Source of the DNA: Apoda limacodes
Taxonomy: Eukaryota; Arthropoda; Insecta; Lepidoptera; Limacodidae
DNA length: 64,000 nt
Assembly: GCA_946406115.1 (NCBI GenBank)
Contig: OX291545.1
Span: 7,068,001-7,132,000 of the forward strand
Direction of reading: 5' to 3'
The notes under the pieces are model-generated. The model saw only the letters and a list, made by a program, of their open reading frames with translations, made no database searches and was not told where the DNA came from. Each line of letters begins with the position of its first letter. Within the stretch, counting starts at the first letter, position 1. Made by a program: the position numbers and the translations under genes. Below are positions 1 to 11,400 of this stretch, one piece after another.

Positions 1-281
1 CCAAAGTTACCGACATAGCTCAAAAAGTTAGCAAGCTAAAGTGGCAATTGGCAAGCCACATTGCTCGTCGAACCGATAACTGATTGGGAAGAAAGGTTCT
101 CGAGTGGTGACCACGGATAGGAAGGCGCAGCGTGTGACGGCCTCCTACCAGGCTGACAGACGACCTGGTTAGAGCCGCAGGCAGCCGATGAACGCGGGTG
201 GCTCAGGTCCGGCCGTTGTGGAGACATATGGGGGAGTCCTACGTTTAGCAGTGGACGTCTTCCGGCTGAAACGACGACAGT
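1..281 (+). pseudogene. RTE-type LINE, 3' end of reverse transcriptase ORF (broken)
   Basis: The plus strand encodes a C-terminal stretch with motifs KLKWQ, HIARRTDN, RIGRRS and DDLVRAAG. It is the same protein as the cleaner copy at 17,397-17,825 and matches the C-terminal end that I recognise from lepidopteran RTE endonuclease/reverse transcriptase LINEs. Several in-frame stops interrupt it, for example directly after HIARRTDN, so it is dead. The element runs off the left edge of the window and ends near the sequence ttccggctgaaacgac. The family would normally supply target-primed reverse transcription; only the tail is present here. Family assignment is from memory of the motif; the match between the two copies is seen directly. 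Confidence 0.8.
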
Positions 282-884
282 TTCACTTTAGTACTTATTG
301 GTATAGACGCAATAAATTTTCATTTTTATTTAAAAGTGGTCATTTACTCCAACGCACTTTAATAAAAGTAAAAAAAAACGATTGTCAGCTTTCGGAGCTT
401 ATACAAAGTGAAATTTTATGAAAAACTGATTAGTTAAAATAAACTTTGCCAAATTGAAATAGTTGTATTCGGAAAGTAAATAAAATTGTTTTTAATATTA
501 TTTGATATTAATATTGTTTGCAAAGTAACTAAATAGAAAAAACTATCTTACCAAAGATGGAACAATTATGGTAGCTGCGTTCCAACGATGTCTTGTGTCG
601 TGGAATGATAATGAAATAAATAATTTATTCCATTACGTTGATAACAAGTTTTATGTTAGCTGAGTATTTTGATCGTAATAACGTCACATATATAAATAAT
701 TTGTTTTGTTTCAATATTTCTAGATATTACAGTACAATAAATATACGAGCATATAGTACCTAGGTGACCTAGCTTTGCTAGGTAGTTTTATTTTGAAAAA
801 TGCTGTGTTTTCAAAAATCGCGTTTTTATGTACGAAAAGTTAAAAAGCAAAATAAATAACAAAGAAATAATCACGGCAGTGTTT

Positions 885-930
885 GTATAAGCCTAATTTA
901 AATAAAAATATGACTTTGACTTTTGACTTT
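885..930 (+). repeat. Possible solo 3' tail of LINE B family
   Basis: The segment has cctaatttaaataaa followed by a tail of repeated TGACTT/TTTGAC units. The same layout ends the LINE B 3' regions at 14,630-14,674 (plus strand) and near 3,387-3,420 (minus strand). The match is short, so this is tentative. Confidence 0.35.
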
Positions 931-1281
931 CCATAGCAGTTAAAGCTGTATAAAGCAATTACCTGACTTATAATCCACCTAAGTTCTTGTATGGTTCTAA
1001 TAAGATGTGTGAGTTCTATATCCGAGCTCATATCCTGCTTGTTACTTGTCTAGGGCCAACTCAGCAGGCCAAACATTCACCCATCTATCAGTCTTGTCAA
1101 CTCGTCAACAATATGATTCAGTACCAGACTGACTGACGCTTGCTATGGCGAAAAATGTTTTTTGTCATAAGTTTCTTAGTATTCCAAAAATTACATTTAA
1201 ATTAAATTTTAAGTTACTTATAATATATTTTGGTCTCAACTGTAAGTGTATAATGGTTGTCTTATAATAAATACATAAACA

Positions 1282-1313
1282 AATGAATGGATGAATGAAT
1301 GAATGAATGAATA
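1282..1313. repeat. (AATG)n microsatellite
   Basis: Tandem AATG/GAAT units, about seven, with one ggatg interruption, ending in ataaata. Confidence 0.85.
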
Positions 1314-2961
1314 AATATTACCATTGATAATTGAAACGTTAGTACAACCAAAAGCTTTCAGCGTTGGAAAACATCAGTATGCAACCTAAAGCTGTACAAT
1401 GGATTCTAAAGTTATTATGTTAAGGCTAATAAATAATATTGTATACGAATCAATATTATAAAAGTGCTGCAGGCTCAAATTGCCATTATGAGTGCCATTG
1501 TTAATCATCCCATTGTCATTTGGTTCCATGTTATCAATACTTATTTTAATTAAGTATTGATAACAACATTATAAGTCTCTGAAATAGGTTGAGGACCTTT
1601 CGTATGCCTGCACTTAGTCAACAAAACGCACGCTCAGAGTTACTTTTTAAGATATTTTATGTCACTGGTACTCTCCGGTGAATCATGTGTTTTAATTATT
1701 AACTTTAAGTTCATTTAGTAAAAGTAATATGTACACAGTAAAAACAACCAAAATGATGTATCTACTACGTAATTCTAAATTAATGTTTCTTTTCTTTTTA
1801 TTTATTTTTTAAGATGCGTTCCGAATTTTTTAATAATAATCTTTTTTTCAAATCCTTAGAACAAAAATTATTCTTTAAACTTATTTATCCTTGTTGTATT
1901 TAATAAGTAACAAACTACAAAAAATGATCTACTAAATAACATTAAACAAAACATTATCTTTAATGCAATAGTATCAAAAATTAAACTGAAGTGTTATTAA
2001 CGGATCACTAATGTATAAAGTAGTAAGGACGAACCGCATTTCGGACGGTTTCATTACATTTGTTTTCGTAGAATTAAAAAAAAATACCTTTTGCGAGCAA
2101 GCAAAGGCTTTTTCATACAGAATTTAAACGATAAAGTGAGCCTTTCCGAGTCAGTGAGATGAAAATATAATTATCCTAAAAACTGCAAAAATGTACTTAC
2201 TAGAAGTAAAAATAAAAGAAATTTACCTATTAACTTCGAAGTTATAAAGGGCTGAAAATCATTCACGATGTAAAATCATTACTATTTGATTTGTCACTAT
2301 CACTAGCGCACACATAACCGTAGGCACCAACTCATTGTGGCAGAATAAAGAGAATATAAATATGGCACACTAAAGGTGTCTTACATTTCACATAATTGTA
2401 CTGAGGCGTCTATGCCACTGGAGCGTATATCCCGGACTTACTCTAATCTTCGATGCCGATGCATAATAGTTGCAATAAAAAAAACAATGATTGATTTATC
2501 ATCTCTTTTTTTTAATATAAAAGTAATTTCAATGGAGAATATACATTTTTTGCTTTTGTATATTTGCACAAATTTTAGACTAGACAACCAAACACACAGA
2601 CATCGCAGAAATAAAAATATAAAGTAATACAATTACTATAAGTATAATTATAAAATTATAGCTATAAATTCTTTATTGAAGGCTTTCAAATTCTAATCAC
2701 TAGTGCAGGAAAGCTGATTACTTTCAGAGCTACGAGCACATTAAGCTCAAGTTACATAGAAGCTTGTTCGCGAAGTTTAAGTGAGTTTTATTAGATTGCC
2801 AGGCAGCTTTATGAACTCGGGTTTAATACTCTCACATATATACAGACACACAGGGCATACAGACACGCTGCGAGAAAATTAACCATAATATATAGAATTA
2901 ATACTTTATTATGTAAAAGACACATTTCCGTAATATAATTATTACATGTCACTTAATTTTA

Positions 2962-2992
2962 TCTATACTAATGTTATGAAGAAATATAGTTT
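2962..2992 (+). repeat. Helitron-like 5' terminus fragment
   Basis: TCTATACTAATGTTATGAAG matches the 5' end shared by the Helitron-like elements in this window (compare 16,045). Only about 30 bp can be supported and no matching 3' end was found. Confidence 0.4.
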
Positions 2993-3675
2993 AGTTTTAA
3001 ATATTGTTCGGAGCCGACTAGATTGACAGACAAACTACGAGCGCAATTATTCCGTTTTCGGCATTTGACTGCTGAACCCGTAAAACGTAACGAAACAATA
3101 AAAACAACATGGCACATGGAATATATCATAAAACTTACGATTTGTTACGACGAATGATAGAGGATTCGATATGTTTTCAATTTTGAAGCAATAATTTAGC
3201 TACTTTTATATCCAAGACGCTTAGTTGCAAATAGAGTACTATTTTTTTATTTTCATTTGGATAAAAATTGTTAACAAAATTAAATTAGTTTGTTCATGTG
3301 CTACATTTTTATTAGCGCCGCTTCTAATTATATTTAATTTCCTTTTAGTACGAAGCGTTCAAAAACTGTCCAAGTACGTGAGGGCCAAGTCAAAGTCAAA
3401 ATGGTTTATTCAAATAAGGATTTTACAATCACTTTTGAATCGTCAAAGTTATAAAATATTATTTTTTGAACCCTCCCACCTTCCCGCTGGTGCACAATGT
3501 TGTTGATTTCTACCGAGAAGAATCCGACAAGAAACTCGATAGTTACTCTTTTAAAAACACTATCAATAATACTAAAAATACAATTAATGTTTTAAATAAA
3601 AAAATTTTAGTCGTACAATTTTATGTTATTTCCATTTTAATTTGGTTTACCTATGCATCCTGTGATTGAGCATCA

Positions 3676-4206
3676 TCAGTCCCAAGGATTTTTATTATTT
3701 ACATAGTCTGAAATATTGTAGTATGCCTTTTTACAAAGTACCTCCTTGATAAAAGATTTAAATTTACTTATTGATAGATTTTGAATTTTATTGGGAACTT
3801 TGTTGTAAAAGTGTATACATTGCCCCATAAAAGAGTTACTTATTTTGTGTAGACGTGTATCATGCACCAACAGCTTATTTTTACTTCTAGTATTTACTTT
3901 GTGAACGTCACTTTTCTTGCTGAAACTATTGATATTTTTATGTACATATAAAAGATTTTCATATATGTACTGCGACACTAAAGTTAAAATTTTTACTTCC
4001 CTAAACCTATCCCTCAGAGATATCCTAGATCCTAATTTATAAATAGCACGAATTGCCCTTTTTTGTAACAAAAATATTGTATTTACATCAGCAGCGCTAC
4101 CCCACAATAGGATACCATATGTCATTAAACTATGGAAATAGCTAAAATATACTATTTTTGCAGTGTCGACATCGGTCAATTGTCTTATTTTCTTGATCGC
4201 ATACAC
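3676..4206 (-). pseudogene. LINE B C-terminal domain
   Basis: A 176-codon open frame with motifs YFHSLMTYGILLWG and QKRAIRAIY, followed by KVNTRSKNKLLVHDT and ending KNPWD before TGA TGA. This is the post-RT domain of jockey/CR1-type ORF2 proteins; YGILLWG is a widely shared signature of it. The first methionine is internal: the real frame continues from the RT upstream through frameshifts between 4,206 and 4,490. The same KVNTRSKNKLLVHDT block recurs on the plus strand at about 13,894-13,945, identifying the nested LINE B copy there. Confidence 0.85.
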
Positions 4207-4489
4207 AGCAGAGCTAAGTTTTTTGACTAGGTTATGAATATGATGACCCCATTGAAGTTTGGAGTCCAGCGTTATGCCAAGAAAGACTGTTGAATTAACA
4301 AGTTCTAATTGCTCGCCATTAATATTAGTACATGTCTGTCTCTGACTAACATTTGGTAATGTAAATTTAACACATTTGGTTTTTTTTCATTAAGTAACAA
4401 ATTATCAGCGTTAAACCAATTTACAATTTTAGAAAGGGCATTATTTAATTCATTATAATATGTCTGTCGTCTCTTAACTTTAAAAAGCA

Positions 4490-5377
4490 AAGAGGTGTCA
4501 TCAGCAAATAAGACAATGTCATGGTTTTTTTACATTATATGGGAGATCATTAATGTAAATAAGAAATAGAAAAGGACCTAAAATTGAGCCCTGAGGGACT
4601 CCCATAGTGACTGCTGATCCCGGAGATCTTTCACCGTTGACATCTATTTTCTATACTCTCCTACTCATATAGGATGTCAAAAGGTCGAGAGCTTTGCCTC
4701 TAATACCATAGTGATGTAGCTTCCTGATGAGATTTTCATGTTGAACACAGTCAAATGCCTTAGATAAATCACAAAACACTCCAAGGGCGTCATGCGAATC
4801 CTCCCAGGCGTTATATATATTTTTTAATAGTGCCACTCCTGCATCGGTTGTGGAACGGACTTTCATAAAGCCAAACTGTTTACTACTAAGTAGCTCTTTA
4901 ATACAGAAATGGCTTAACATTTGACAAAGTATGATTTTTTTTTAAAACTTTACTGAGTATAGGTAGTATTGAAATAGGCCAAAAATTATTAGGATCTGTT
5001 GAACTACCTGATTTAAAAAGAGGTATAACTTTGCTAAGTTTCATCTCATCAGGAAACACACCACTATCAACACAACTATTAAAAATTATGGCTAAGGGTT
5101 GTGCTATAACATGAATTATTGAATTTATAGTTTTTACAGAAAGTCCCCAAAGGTCTGTGGTGTTTTTAATTTCTAATCTTTTAAATGTATTAATGATATC
5201 CGTAGGACTAAAATTTTTAAATACAAAGGGAACGTTACATTCAGGAACACTAGTTTTTAATAATTTTTCTGCTAAGATTGGAATATTCTTAAAAAACTGT
5301 TCAAAGGCAACTGCTACCTCAGAATTTGTTTTAAGACTAGCATCATCTACAATCAACTCCAAGTCAAGTCCTGACAA
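4490..5377 (-). pseudogene. LINE B reverse transcriptase core
   Basis: The minus strand carries the RT motifs in order. First comes a fingers motif ISILPILSKVL within 5,377-4,898. Next is domain A, CDLSKAFDCVQH, with its metal-binding aspartate at about 4,768-4,770. Then comes [13 protein letters not shown] at about 4,561-4,606, and finally FADD at 4,497-4,508. The catalytic aspartates are therefore all still visible. The frames are split by indels near 4,915 and 4,650. An arginine is replaced by tryptophan in the fingers motif (FWPIS for the usual RPIS). The family copies its RNA onto nicked chromosomal DNA; this copy cannot make an intact protein. Confidence 0.85.
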
Positions 5378-5493
5378 GAATTCCTAGGTTTACCAGTTTC
5401 ATTATTTATTATGTTCCATGTAGTTTTTATTTTATTTGTTGAATTTTTTACTTATGTCTGAGGTGAATTGCTTTTGCAACAAGACAGACCTTT

Positions 5494-5751
5494 TTAAAGG
5501 TTTTGAGTATTTTTTAAATATTCCCTAAATATTTGGCTATTATTATATGTTTTTTCTTTATATAATTCAAACAGTTTACGCCTTCTTTTATGAATACCTG
5601 GGGTAGCCCATTCACTAAAACTAAAGCGACTGGAAATAAGTTTCTTTTTTGCAGTAAATATTTTTTTATTCTCTGTAGTAATAGTGTCAAGAACAGTATT
5701 GTACATATCATTTGGGTCGCCATTATAAAGCAAATCTGGAAGTTTATGCAT
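5494..5751 (-). pseudogene. LINE B linker between endonuclease and RT
   Basis: An 85-codon frame containing WATPGIHKRRRKLFELYK. This resembles the segment between endonuclease and RT in jockey/CR1 ORF2 proteins, where W-T-GI and a basic run are usual. It is separated by frameshifts from the endonuclease frame upstream and the RT frame downstream. No catalytic role is assigned. Confidence 0.6.
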
Positions 5752-5766
5752 TAAGTTAGATTTAAA

Positions 5767-6300
5767 TTATTTAACCCGTTCAGTTGTTATTGGTATAAAT
5801 TTAATTTTCTTTTTAGTAATACTATTCTTTCTTTCTAAAACCACTAACTGTCCAAAATGATCTGACTCTAGATTGCTTATAATTGATTTTTGAATTGGTT
5901 TTATGTCAGTAAATATATTGTCGATGCAAGTGGCACTGGATACAGCAATTCTAGTTGGTTCACAAGACAAATTATTTAAATTAAAAGACTGAAATAAGGC
6001 AAGCAATCTGGTGCTTAATGAGCTATTTTCCAAAATGTTTATATTGAAGTCTCCACAAACAATGATTTGTTTATTGGAATTGCTGATTTTATTCAGCACT
6101 TCTTCCATAACTAATTCAAAATTATCATAAATTGCACAAGGCGGCTTGTATACACTCACAACAATGAGATGCTCAACTTCTATACAGGACAGCTCGGCAG
6201 TTCGCTCAACTGAGAGGCTCACAATGTCTTTACGTTAGAGTGTGTAGAGTTCCGAAATTGCACATTACAATCTTTTACTTCTCTTAGTACATTTTATAAG
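5767..6300 (-). pseudogene. LINE B endonuclease domain (APE-like), N-terminally truncated
   Basis: Minus-strand frame with VYKPP, the catalytic-type motif VCGDFNIN and a terminal SDHFGQL. These correspond to the later motifs of the APE/EEP-type endonuclease that nicks target DNA for LINEs. The early motifs (asparagine and SE-W) are missing because the element is 5'-truncated. Homologous sequence can be followed upstream past the first methionine to about 6,300, with a frameshift near 6,235. Confidence 0.8.
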
Positions 6301-6310
6301 AAGGTCGACT

Positions 6311-6676
6311 AATTGTGATATTTTTTCTTTTAACTTCTTTATTTAAATACTGCTGTAATTTATTCACACATTCAAAATTTGTCAGTAGGGAGGGGACACT
6401 GAACTCTAGTAAAAAATAGCACTTTAAAGCTTATTATTTCGCAAGCGGATCCCTGAATTGAAAAATGGTTTATACACATCCGCAATATTTTGAAAGGAAG
6501 AGGTAGTTTTGTGATACTCTCACACCATGGAAGAGCCAAAAAACATCCCCACTTTACGCGTAGGGAAAGTACCCTTAACAAAATTAAATTTTTATACTGT
6601 GCCGGTAGTAAGATAAGTGTAAGTTAGCGATAGCCTTAGCATAGCCTTTACATGTTTTCTTTAAAACAGTCTAAGA
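6311..6676. other. Short unassigned stretch
   Basis: AT-rich sequence between LINE B and the next RTE relic. A 69-codon minus-strand open frame at 6,372-6,581 has no recognisable motif and is not called. Confidence 0.5.
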
Positions 6677-6955
6677 CCTGCCAGTTCCTAGTGATGATTT
6701 ACGGTAAAGGAATGTAATATTTTCTTCTAAATAAGCTCGCTATTATTAAGTGAGCTATGGCAGGTTTTCTGTAGGTAGGCGCTATAAAATCCGAAACGCA
6801 CTTTACTTTAGAACCACAGTCACCATAATCAGCAAGTTAAAATAATTATGTTCTCGATTGGTCACCAGGGAGCGGAAGACTTGGTTGTGGGATGCCCCAG
6901 TATAAGCTGATAAATTGATCTGGTTAGAGCCAAAGAAAACATCGTATGCCGGCAG
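6677..6955 (+). pseudogene. Heavily decayed RTE LINE relic
   Basis: Nucleotide-level similarity to 17,400-17,540 is visible: ccagttcctagtgatgattt, taaataagctcgc, agtgagctatgg and ataaaatccgaaacgcac correspond in order to segments of the better copy. A weaker match to the GRRSVGRP and DDLVRA coding segments follows near 6,890-6,950. Small indels throughout make it non-coding. Confidence 0.65.
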
Positions 6956-7145
6956 CTCATGACCAGCCCATTACCAGCCCACTTATTACGGGCATGGCCT
7001 ACGCTTACTGTGGTCAAGTTTTGGTTGATTAGGACCATAGCCCTTCACGCGGGCCCAGTGTGGTTTGTAAACTACACGTAGGTCTTTTTTGGCGTAACCA
7101 GTTTTCTTCACCATGTTTTCCTTCATCCAGTTTAACTACACGTGT
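6956..7145 (+). repeat. Interspersed repeat of lepidopteran type, decayed
   Basis: It contains ttaccagcccacttattac, then gtggtcaagttttgg, and finally caccatgttttccttcatcc. This ordered set resembles a dispersed repeat common in moth and butterfly genomes (a consensus with 'cgatgttttccttcaccgt'). It directly follows the RTE relic and may be part of the same insertion. Recognition is from memory, so class is left open. Confidence 0.45.
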
Positions 7146-9038
7146 AGTTTGTAGAATTTTCGTTTTTTTTTCGACTAAGATAGGTAGGTTCCAATGATTA
7201 CATTTTCATCAAAATAATACTAATATAATAATAATATAATAGACATGTATCTGAATGACAGTCATCACAAACACTTAAGAATCCGACTGCTTCCAACTTT
7301 ATTTTCACTTTCTTAGACGGAAACACGTTTCCGTACTCTGCAGGTTCTTCATTCACCGATAAGATTCTCGAGGATATGATGCGATAATTTTATAGCGTCA
7401 TAAAAAAGGAATTTACTCGTGCTCTATATTTTATGAAGGTTCGAAGAATTCCTGTGAGTTCTTTTAAATGTATATTTATGTATGTATTTTAGGTGGACTC
7501 TTATCTCCAAACTTTTGATTTTAAAAACAGTTTGTAGTGCTTAAAGGTTAAAATAACTGTCCCAAGCAAGCAAGAACCTAGGGCTCCATAATAAGCTTCT
7601 ACATTTCTTTCTTATTTTTCTCAAATAAAATGAAAACCATATAATATTTAATTACCAAGAAAAAGTTTTGTTTAGAGAGGTTATTTATTAATTTTCTTTA
7701 AATGATTATAATCTACATTGCTCGTTTTCTCAATATTTTTAAGCATTAACTCTAAGGGTGTAAAACAGGAATAAAGGTTATAATTAACTTATTTTTCTTC
7801 TCAATGTCGAAATGGTGTTGATCATACCATGTTAGTCCTAATTTGGGTCTACTGAACTGCATCAACTATATTACAGGTTGTTGCCCTGGAAAAGTAATAT
7901 ACTCGCATATCTTTTGTTGCAAATATTGAAATTTATAATATTATAACTTCGGTTAAGTAACGTTTCCGACGCGTTCTGTTTTGTGTCAGCTCGTAACGTG
8001 TTTTCGTATCGCTCTCGTTAGTAATGCGGTTAAAACCGAGCGCTTGCCAGAACACGGTTTATATTTGTCTCCGTTGGTGTCTCAGGTACACAGTACCCCA
8101 TAGAATTAGTGTCGTTTCCAATAATACGATCTAGTCACTAAATACAATTATAACCTAAAGCTACTTTGAGGTGACTCAAAGTGTCCCGTTTTCATAAGTG
8201 TGATAAGAAAAGCAGATGCAATTTCTAAGCGGACTCTGAAATACGAGTGTGGAAGGGATCAAAAGGTACTACTTTGCAACCCTATGTGAAACACAATACA
8301 AATAAGGATAGGTATAAAATAACCACGGATAAAAAAGAAAGTCATAGAATTACTTATTTTGACTTGATGTTTAGTTTTTGCCATTTGTTAATAAAGCCAG
8401 CTGACTGTTAAGATTATACTGTGAAGAAAATGTGTATTTGGGTTTTAAAATGTAACGACTATTATAGTGATACTATTATTATGGTCACATTTAAATAAAA
8501 CAAACAGATAAGTATATATTAATATATAAAAATAATCAGACATTAGGTAAGATAAATACATAGTTATATAAGTTCAAATTGATGCTCCAATTACAAGGAT
8601 TTCGGCTCACAACCAAGGGATCTAATTTATCTTCGTGTGCCTTTTAACCTTTCTTTTACCATGTAAATTTTATTTTTATATAAGCGGACCCGACAGACCT
8701 GACCGATGGCTCGCTTCCTGTTAGCGGGTTCAGCAAATGTTTTAATCTACTCTCATACCGTAAAATTCGAATTATAAACTTCAAAACAAGTTTATATTGA
8801 CCGACTTTACAAACACAATACTAAACTTTTAAAACAGAATCACCTTATAACACTATTTCTTAAACAAAATAATTTTTTTATACAATCAATACGATTCAAG
8901 ACAAAAATCCAACCAATCAGATTCAATTTTTTTTTTTATGGGCGAGACGCCCACTGAGTCGCATGTGCAGGGTTTTGGCACAATTTATACGTTTTGTTGT
9001 TCTGAATTTCGTAGTTTTTTTTTCATTCTTGCTGAATA
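7146..9038. other. AT-rich non-coding stretch
   Basis: I find no gene, RNA or clear repeat. The segment about 7,960-8,100 is somewhat richer in CG dinucleotides than its surroundings, but shows no open frame worth calling. Confidence 0.55.
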
Positions 9039-9252
9039 ATGTCCAGTAACGAATGTGTAGAAAATTTGACTCTGCCCGATATTTTAGATGTGGCGACAGA
9101 AATGACTCAAAATCTATTACCAGTTAAGTCGAAAAAAAATATATGATAAATGCTATCACGACTTTATGGAATGGAAAATGCAAAAAAAGGTTACATCGTT
9201 TTCAGAAACTATTTCTTACTCTTTGATCTTTTATTTGAATCCCAATGTATGA
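9039..9252 (+). pseudogene. Crypton-type tyrosine recombinase N-terminal fragment
   Basis: An ATG at 9,039 opens a frame reading MSSNECVENLTLPDILD and on to NLLPVKSKK. It breaks at the A8 run (9,132-9,139), where a +1 shift is needed to continue as YDKCYHDFMEWK and VTSFSE up to a stop at 9,250-9,252. The pattern of LLP-KSKK-Y, a Y-F-W helix, then a V-S/T-E segment is the N-terminal DNA-binding helix bundle that I know from Crypton-type and KIAA1958-like tyrosine recombinases. The catalytic domain is absent. Compare the minus-strand remnant at 23,714-24,236, which starts at the equivalent helix. Confidence 0.55.
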
Positions 9253-9424
9253 GAGTAGATAAAGTATTGTATGAAGCTAGGTATTAATTAATATACTCAT
9301 GTTTGAAACTTCTTATTATATATGCAAAAGTTTCATAAACTACTATTGCGATATGCATTGTCGATGAATAATGATAAAAAAACCATCAAAAATAAAAAAA
9401 AAAACCTAGATCCTCATTGCAGCA
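9253..9424. other. Unassigned AT-rich spacer
   Basis: AT-rich sequence with no feature that I can support. Confidence 0.5.
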
Positions 9425-9660
9425 CAACCTACCAGGTTCAATTGTTAGTTTAAACCATCCAGGGCATACTAAAATTCACACAAAAAAAAATCGTAAATCC
9501 ATCAAAACTAAATAATAATACTTCGACCACCGCACCACCTATCGGGTCCAATTGTGAATCTAAACCATCCAGAGACTCGCTGAATAATTCAGTGGGTTTT
9601 TTAATATAATTATTATGTACAAAACAAATCATCAAAATCGATGCAGCCGTTTAGGAAGAG
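9425..9660 (+). repeat. Dispersed repeat with TATCGGGTCCAAT core, two partial copies
   Basis: Two adjacent diverged copies of a block are present: accaggttcaattgttagt...taaaccatccagggc (9,430-9,465) and ctatcgggtccaattgtgaa...taaaccatccagaga (9,539-9,574). The second is followed by atcatcaaaatcgatgcagc and a tail leading to agttcagtaacttacag. The same core recurs at 14,188-14,222 inside the nested Helitron segment. No protein is encoded. Confidence 0.65.
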
Positions 9661-10837
9661 TTCAGTAACTTACAGAAGAAGTATAAAAAGAAAAACGATT
9701 TTTTATCCCAGTAGAGAATTCCGGTTAGAGATACATGCCAGTTGCGGAAAATGGTAATTTAACTATATAATATATAATTTACTATACCGATATTTTAAAG
9801 TCACTAACCATTACCATTGAAGCTGTAAATATTAAATGGTACATAACACCTACGCGCGCTGCAGTGGTACTGGACTTGAAAACAATTGCCCACAACTCTA
9901 TCACTATATCAAAATCGGTAATCCAACAAAGCTGATATCAATAGAAATAAGAAAACCTTTGAAACTTTGTTTTTCGCACCACAAGTAACACAGGCTTAAA
10001 AATTTTTCGTGTTGTAAAACGATACTCTCCTTTCTAAAAACCAGGTAATCTGTCATTGGAGAGCTTTTGTAATAAAAAAAAAACCCACCCTCACATTTCT
10101 GCGAAGTATCTGAAACGTCAGCGTCAAAATTTATAATCTAATGAAACTTGTAGCTTCGCGTCGCTGATTTCAGGTTTGCGGACATAAGCCATCTACCTAC
10201 TGAATGAAGTTATCTCCTTCGTAGCAGCAGTGTTGGTCGTATTGACTGCTTACGCATGCAAGGGGCGTAAGTTCTTTACCCGCGCAGGACAAACATTTAT
10301 GTACTGATTTTTTTGTCTTAAGTCGGGTTGTTTTCTATGAATAATAATTATGCATTTTTAAAAAGTATATAAGGTTCCACAGTACCTACACAGTTTAGGA
10401 CTAGATGGCGCTTTGTATTATGTGCAGAAATATTTATTTATATATTTGTCGCCGGTTGACAAACGATTTTGGTGACGATATTGACTACATGCAGCCGGTT
10501 TGGATCCGGATAAAAAATTTACTTAGTCGGTCGCTAGCACTTTTGTTGAATAGTTGTCGCGATACTTTTTGTTTTTGATGAGAACGTTTTCTTTATTTAA
10601 GATAATGTGTTTAGCTGCATTGCATGTGACCGTTAATAAAAAACAAAATGATAAAAAAAGAAAGTTAAAAATACTACAGAATCCACCGTTTTTAGTTTGT
10701 AAATACGCGCGCATGTGCATTACTAGCTGTGACTCTGTGATCGACACAACTAGCGCAAAATTGGTTCGGAAACGCCCAGAACGAGGTGTCCTGTGGTCAG
10801 TTTCATACAACTACGTAAGTTATTGAAATCTCAAAAT
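9661..10837. other. Non-coding stretch with one unsupported 90-codon frame
   Basis: No supportable gene. A plus-strand open frame at 10,554-10,826 begins MSRYFLFLMRTFSLFKIM and its last codons overlap a GTAAGT that could be a splice donor. It has no recognisable domain, low-complexity lysine runs and an antisense open frame of equal length, so I do not call it. Confidence 0.5.
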
Positions 10838-11212
10838 CAAACTTTTTGAAGTGAAAACTTCTTTAGCGGCGTTGTGCACTTTTTTTGGTATGGGTAAAAA
10901 ATGATAAACTCGCGTCAGGTCACGTGTCCTAATCGTGGAAATTCGTAAGACGGAAACCGTAATGCCACGCCTATTATAATTTTTATTTTTAGTATTCGCG
11001 ATTATGAGTAGTACAGGGAGGTTGGATATGGAATTTTAATTCTATGACAGATTGCGATGTCAAATATACTACGTCAAAAAAGTAAATAAACAAACATTAT
11101 TATTTCTTGACAATGTCAAAGACATGTCTTGTGACATATTTGAGTGTTAAGCGCGAATCGTGTGTAAAGGTTTTCACTTCTGCCGGCACTCCCGGAGTGC
11201 AACTCTTTTTTT
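10838..11212. repeat. Unidentified element E, short form
   Basis: About 375 bp nearly identical to the two flanks of a longer copy at 35,501-36,198. It starts with tttttgaagtgaaaacttc, runs through gtcacgtgtcctaatcgtg, and ends with cggcactcccggagtgcaac. At aagacg|gaaaccg this copy lacks about 323 bp present in the long form. No transposase frame is present. Direct near-identity of two copies shows it is mobile or recently duplicated; its class is unknown to me. Confidence 0.8.
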
Positions 11213-11282
11213 GTTTTTCAAGTACTAGTTTATTAAAACAGCAGTTCTGAATCGTCAATTTAATAAATAACTTTATAATCTT

Positions 11283-11400
11283 TACCACCGGCTCGGAATG
11301 ATTTAATTCTGAGAAGAACCGGCAAGAAACTCAGCAGTTAATATTTTATATTTTTTCAACTTTTACTTTAGACTACAATACACCGTTAAATTTTAATCGT
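11283..11400 (+). repeat. LINE 3' UTR-like repeat
   Basis: The block ctgagaagaaccggcaagaa followed by actcagcag and tcaacttttactttagac is a very common lepidopteran LINE 3' region motif (recognised from memory). Its later part resembles the unit of the tandem repeat at 12,118-12,484. Confidence 0.55.

Larger units (their letters stand above)
282..2961. other. AT-rich non-coding stretch
   Basis: I see no supportable gene. Open frames are short and low in complexity. Two small items lie inside: a possible LINE 3' tail near 885-930 and an AATG microsatellite near 1,282-1,313. The rest is unassigned AT-rich DNA. Confidence 0.6.
3387..6310 (-). mobile_element. LINE B: 5'-truncated CR1/jockey-type non-LTR retrotransposon
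   Basis: Read on the minus strand, this is a LINE of about 2.9 kb. It has, in order, an endonuclease (6,222 to 5,767), a linker (5,751 to 5,494), a reverse transcriptase (5,377 to about 4,490), a C-terminal domain (4,206 to 3,676), a 3' UTR, and a short-unit tail of GTCAAA repeats (3,389-3,400). It starts within the endonuclease near 6,300, as expected from incomplete reverse transcription. Several frameshifts and stops break the protein, so it is inactive. The microsatellite-like tail instead of poly(A) suits CR1-group elements; the exact clade (Daphne or similar) would need a phylogeny. Related fragments lie at 13,877-14,674 and 54,440-55,045. Confidence 0.85.

Noticed and set aside
10523..10826. 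Opposing 90- and 95-codon frames, one ending at a GTAAGT
   Set aside because: No domain, no clear start context, both strands equally open. A donor match alone is too weak.
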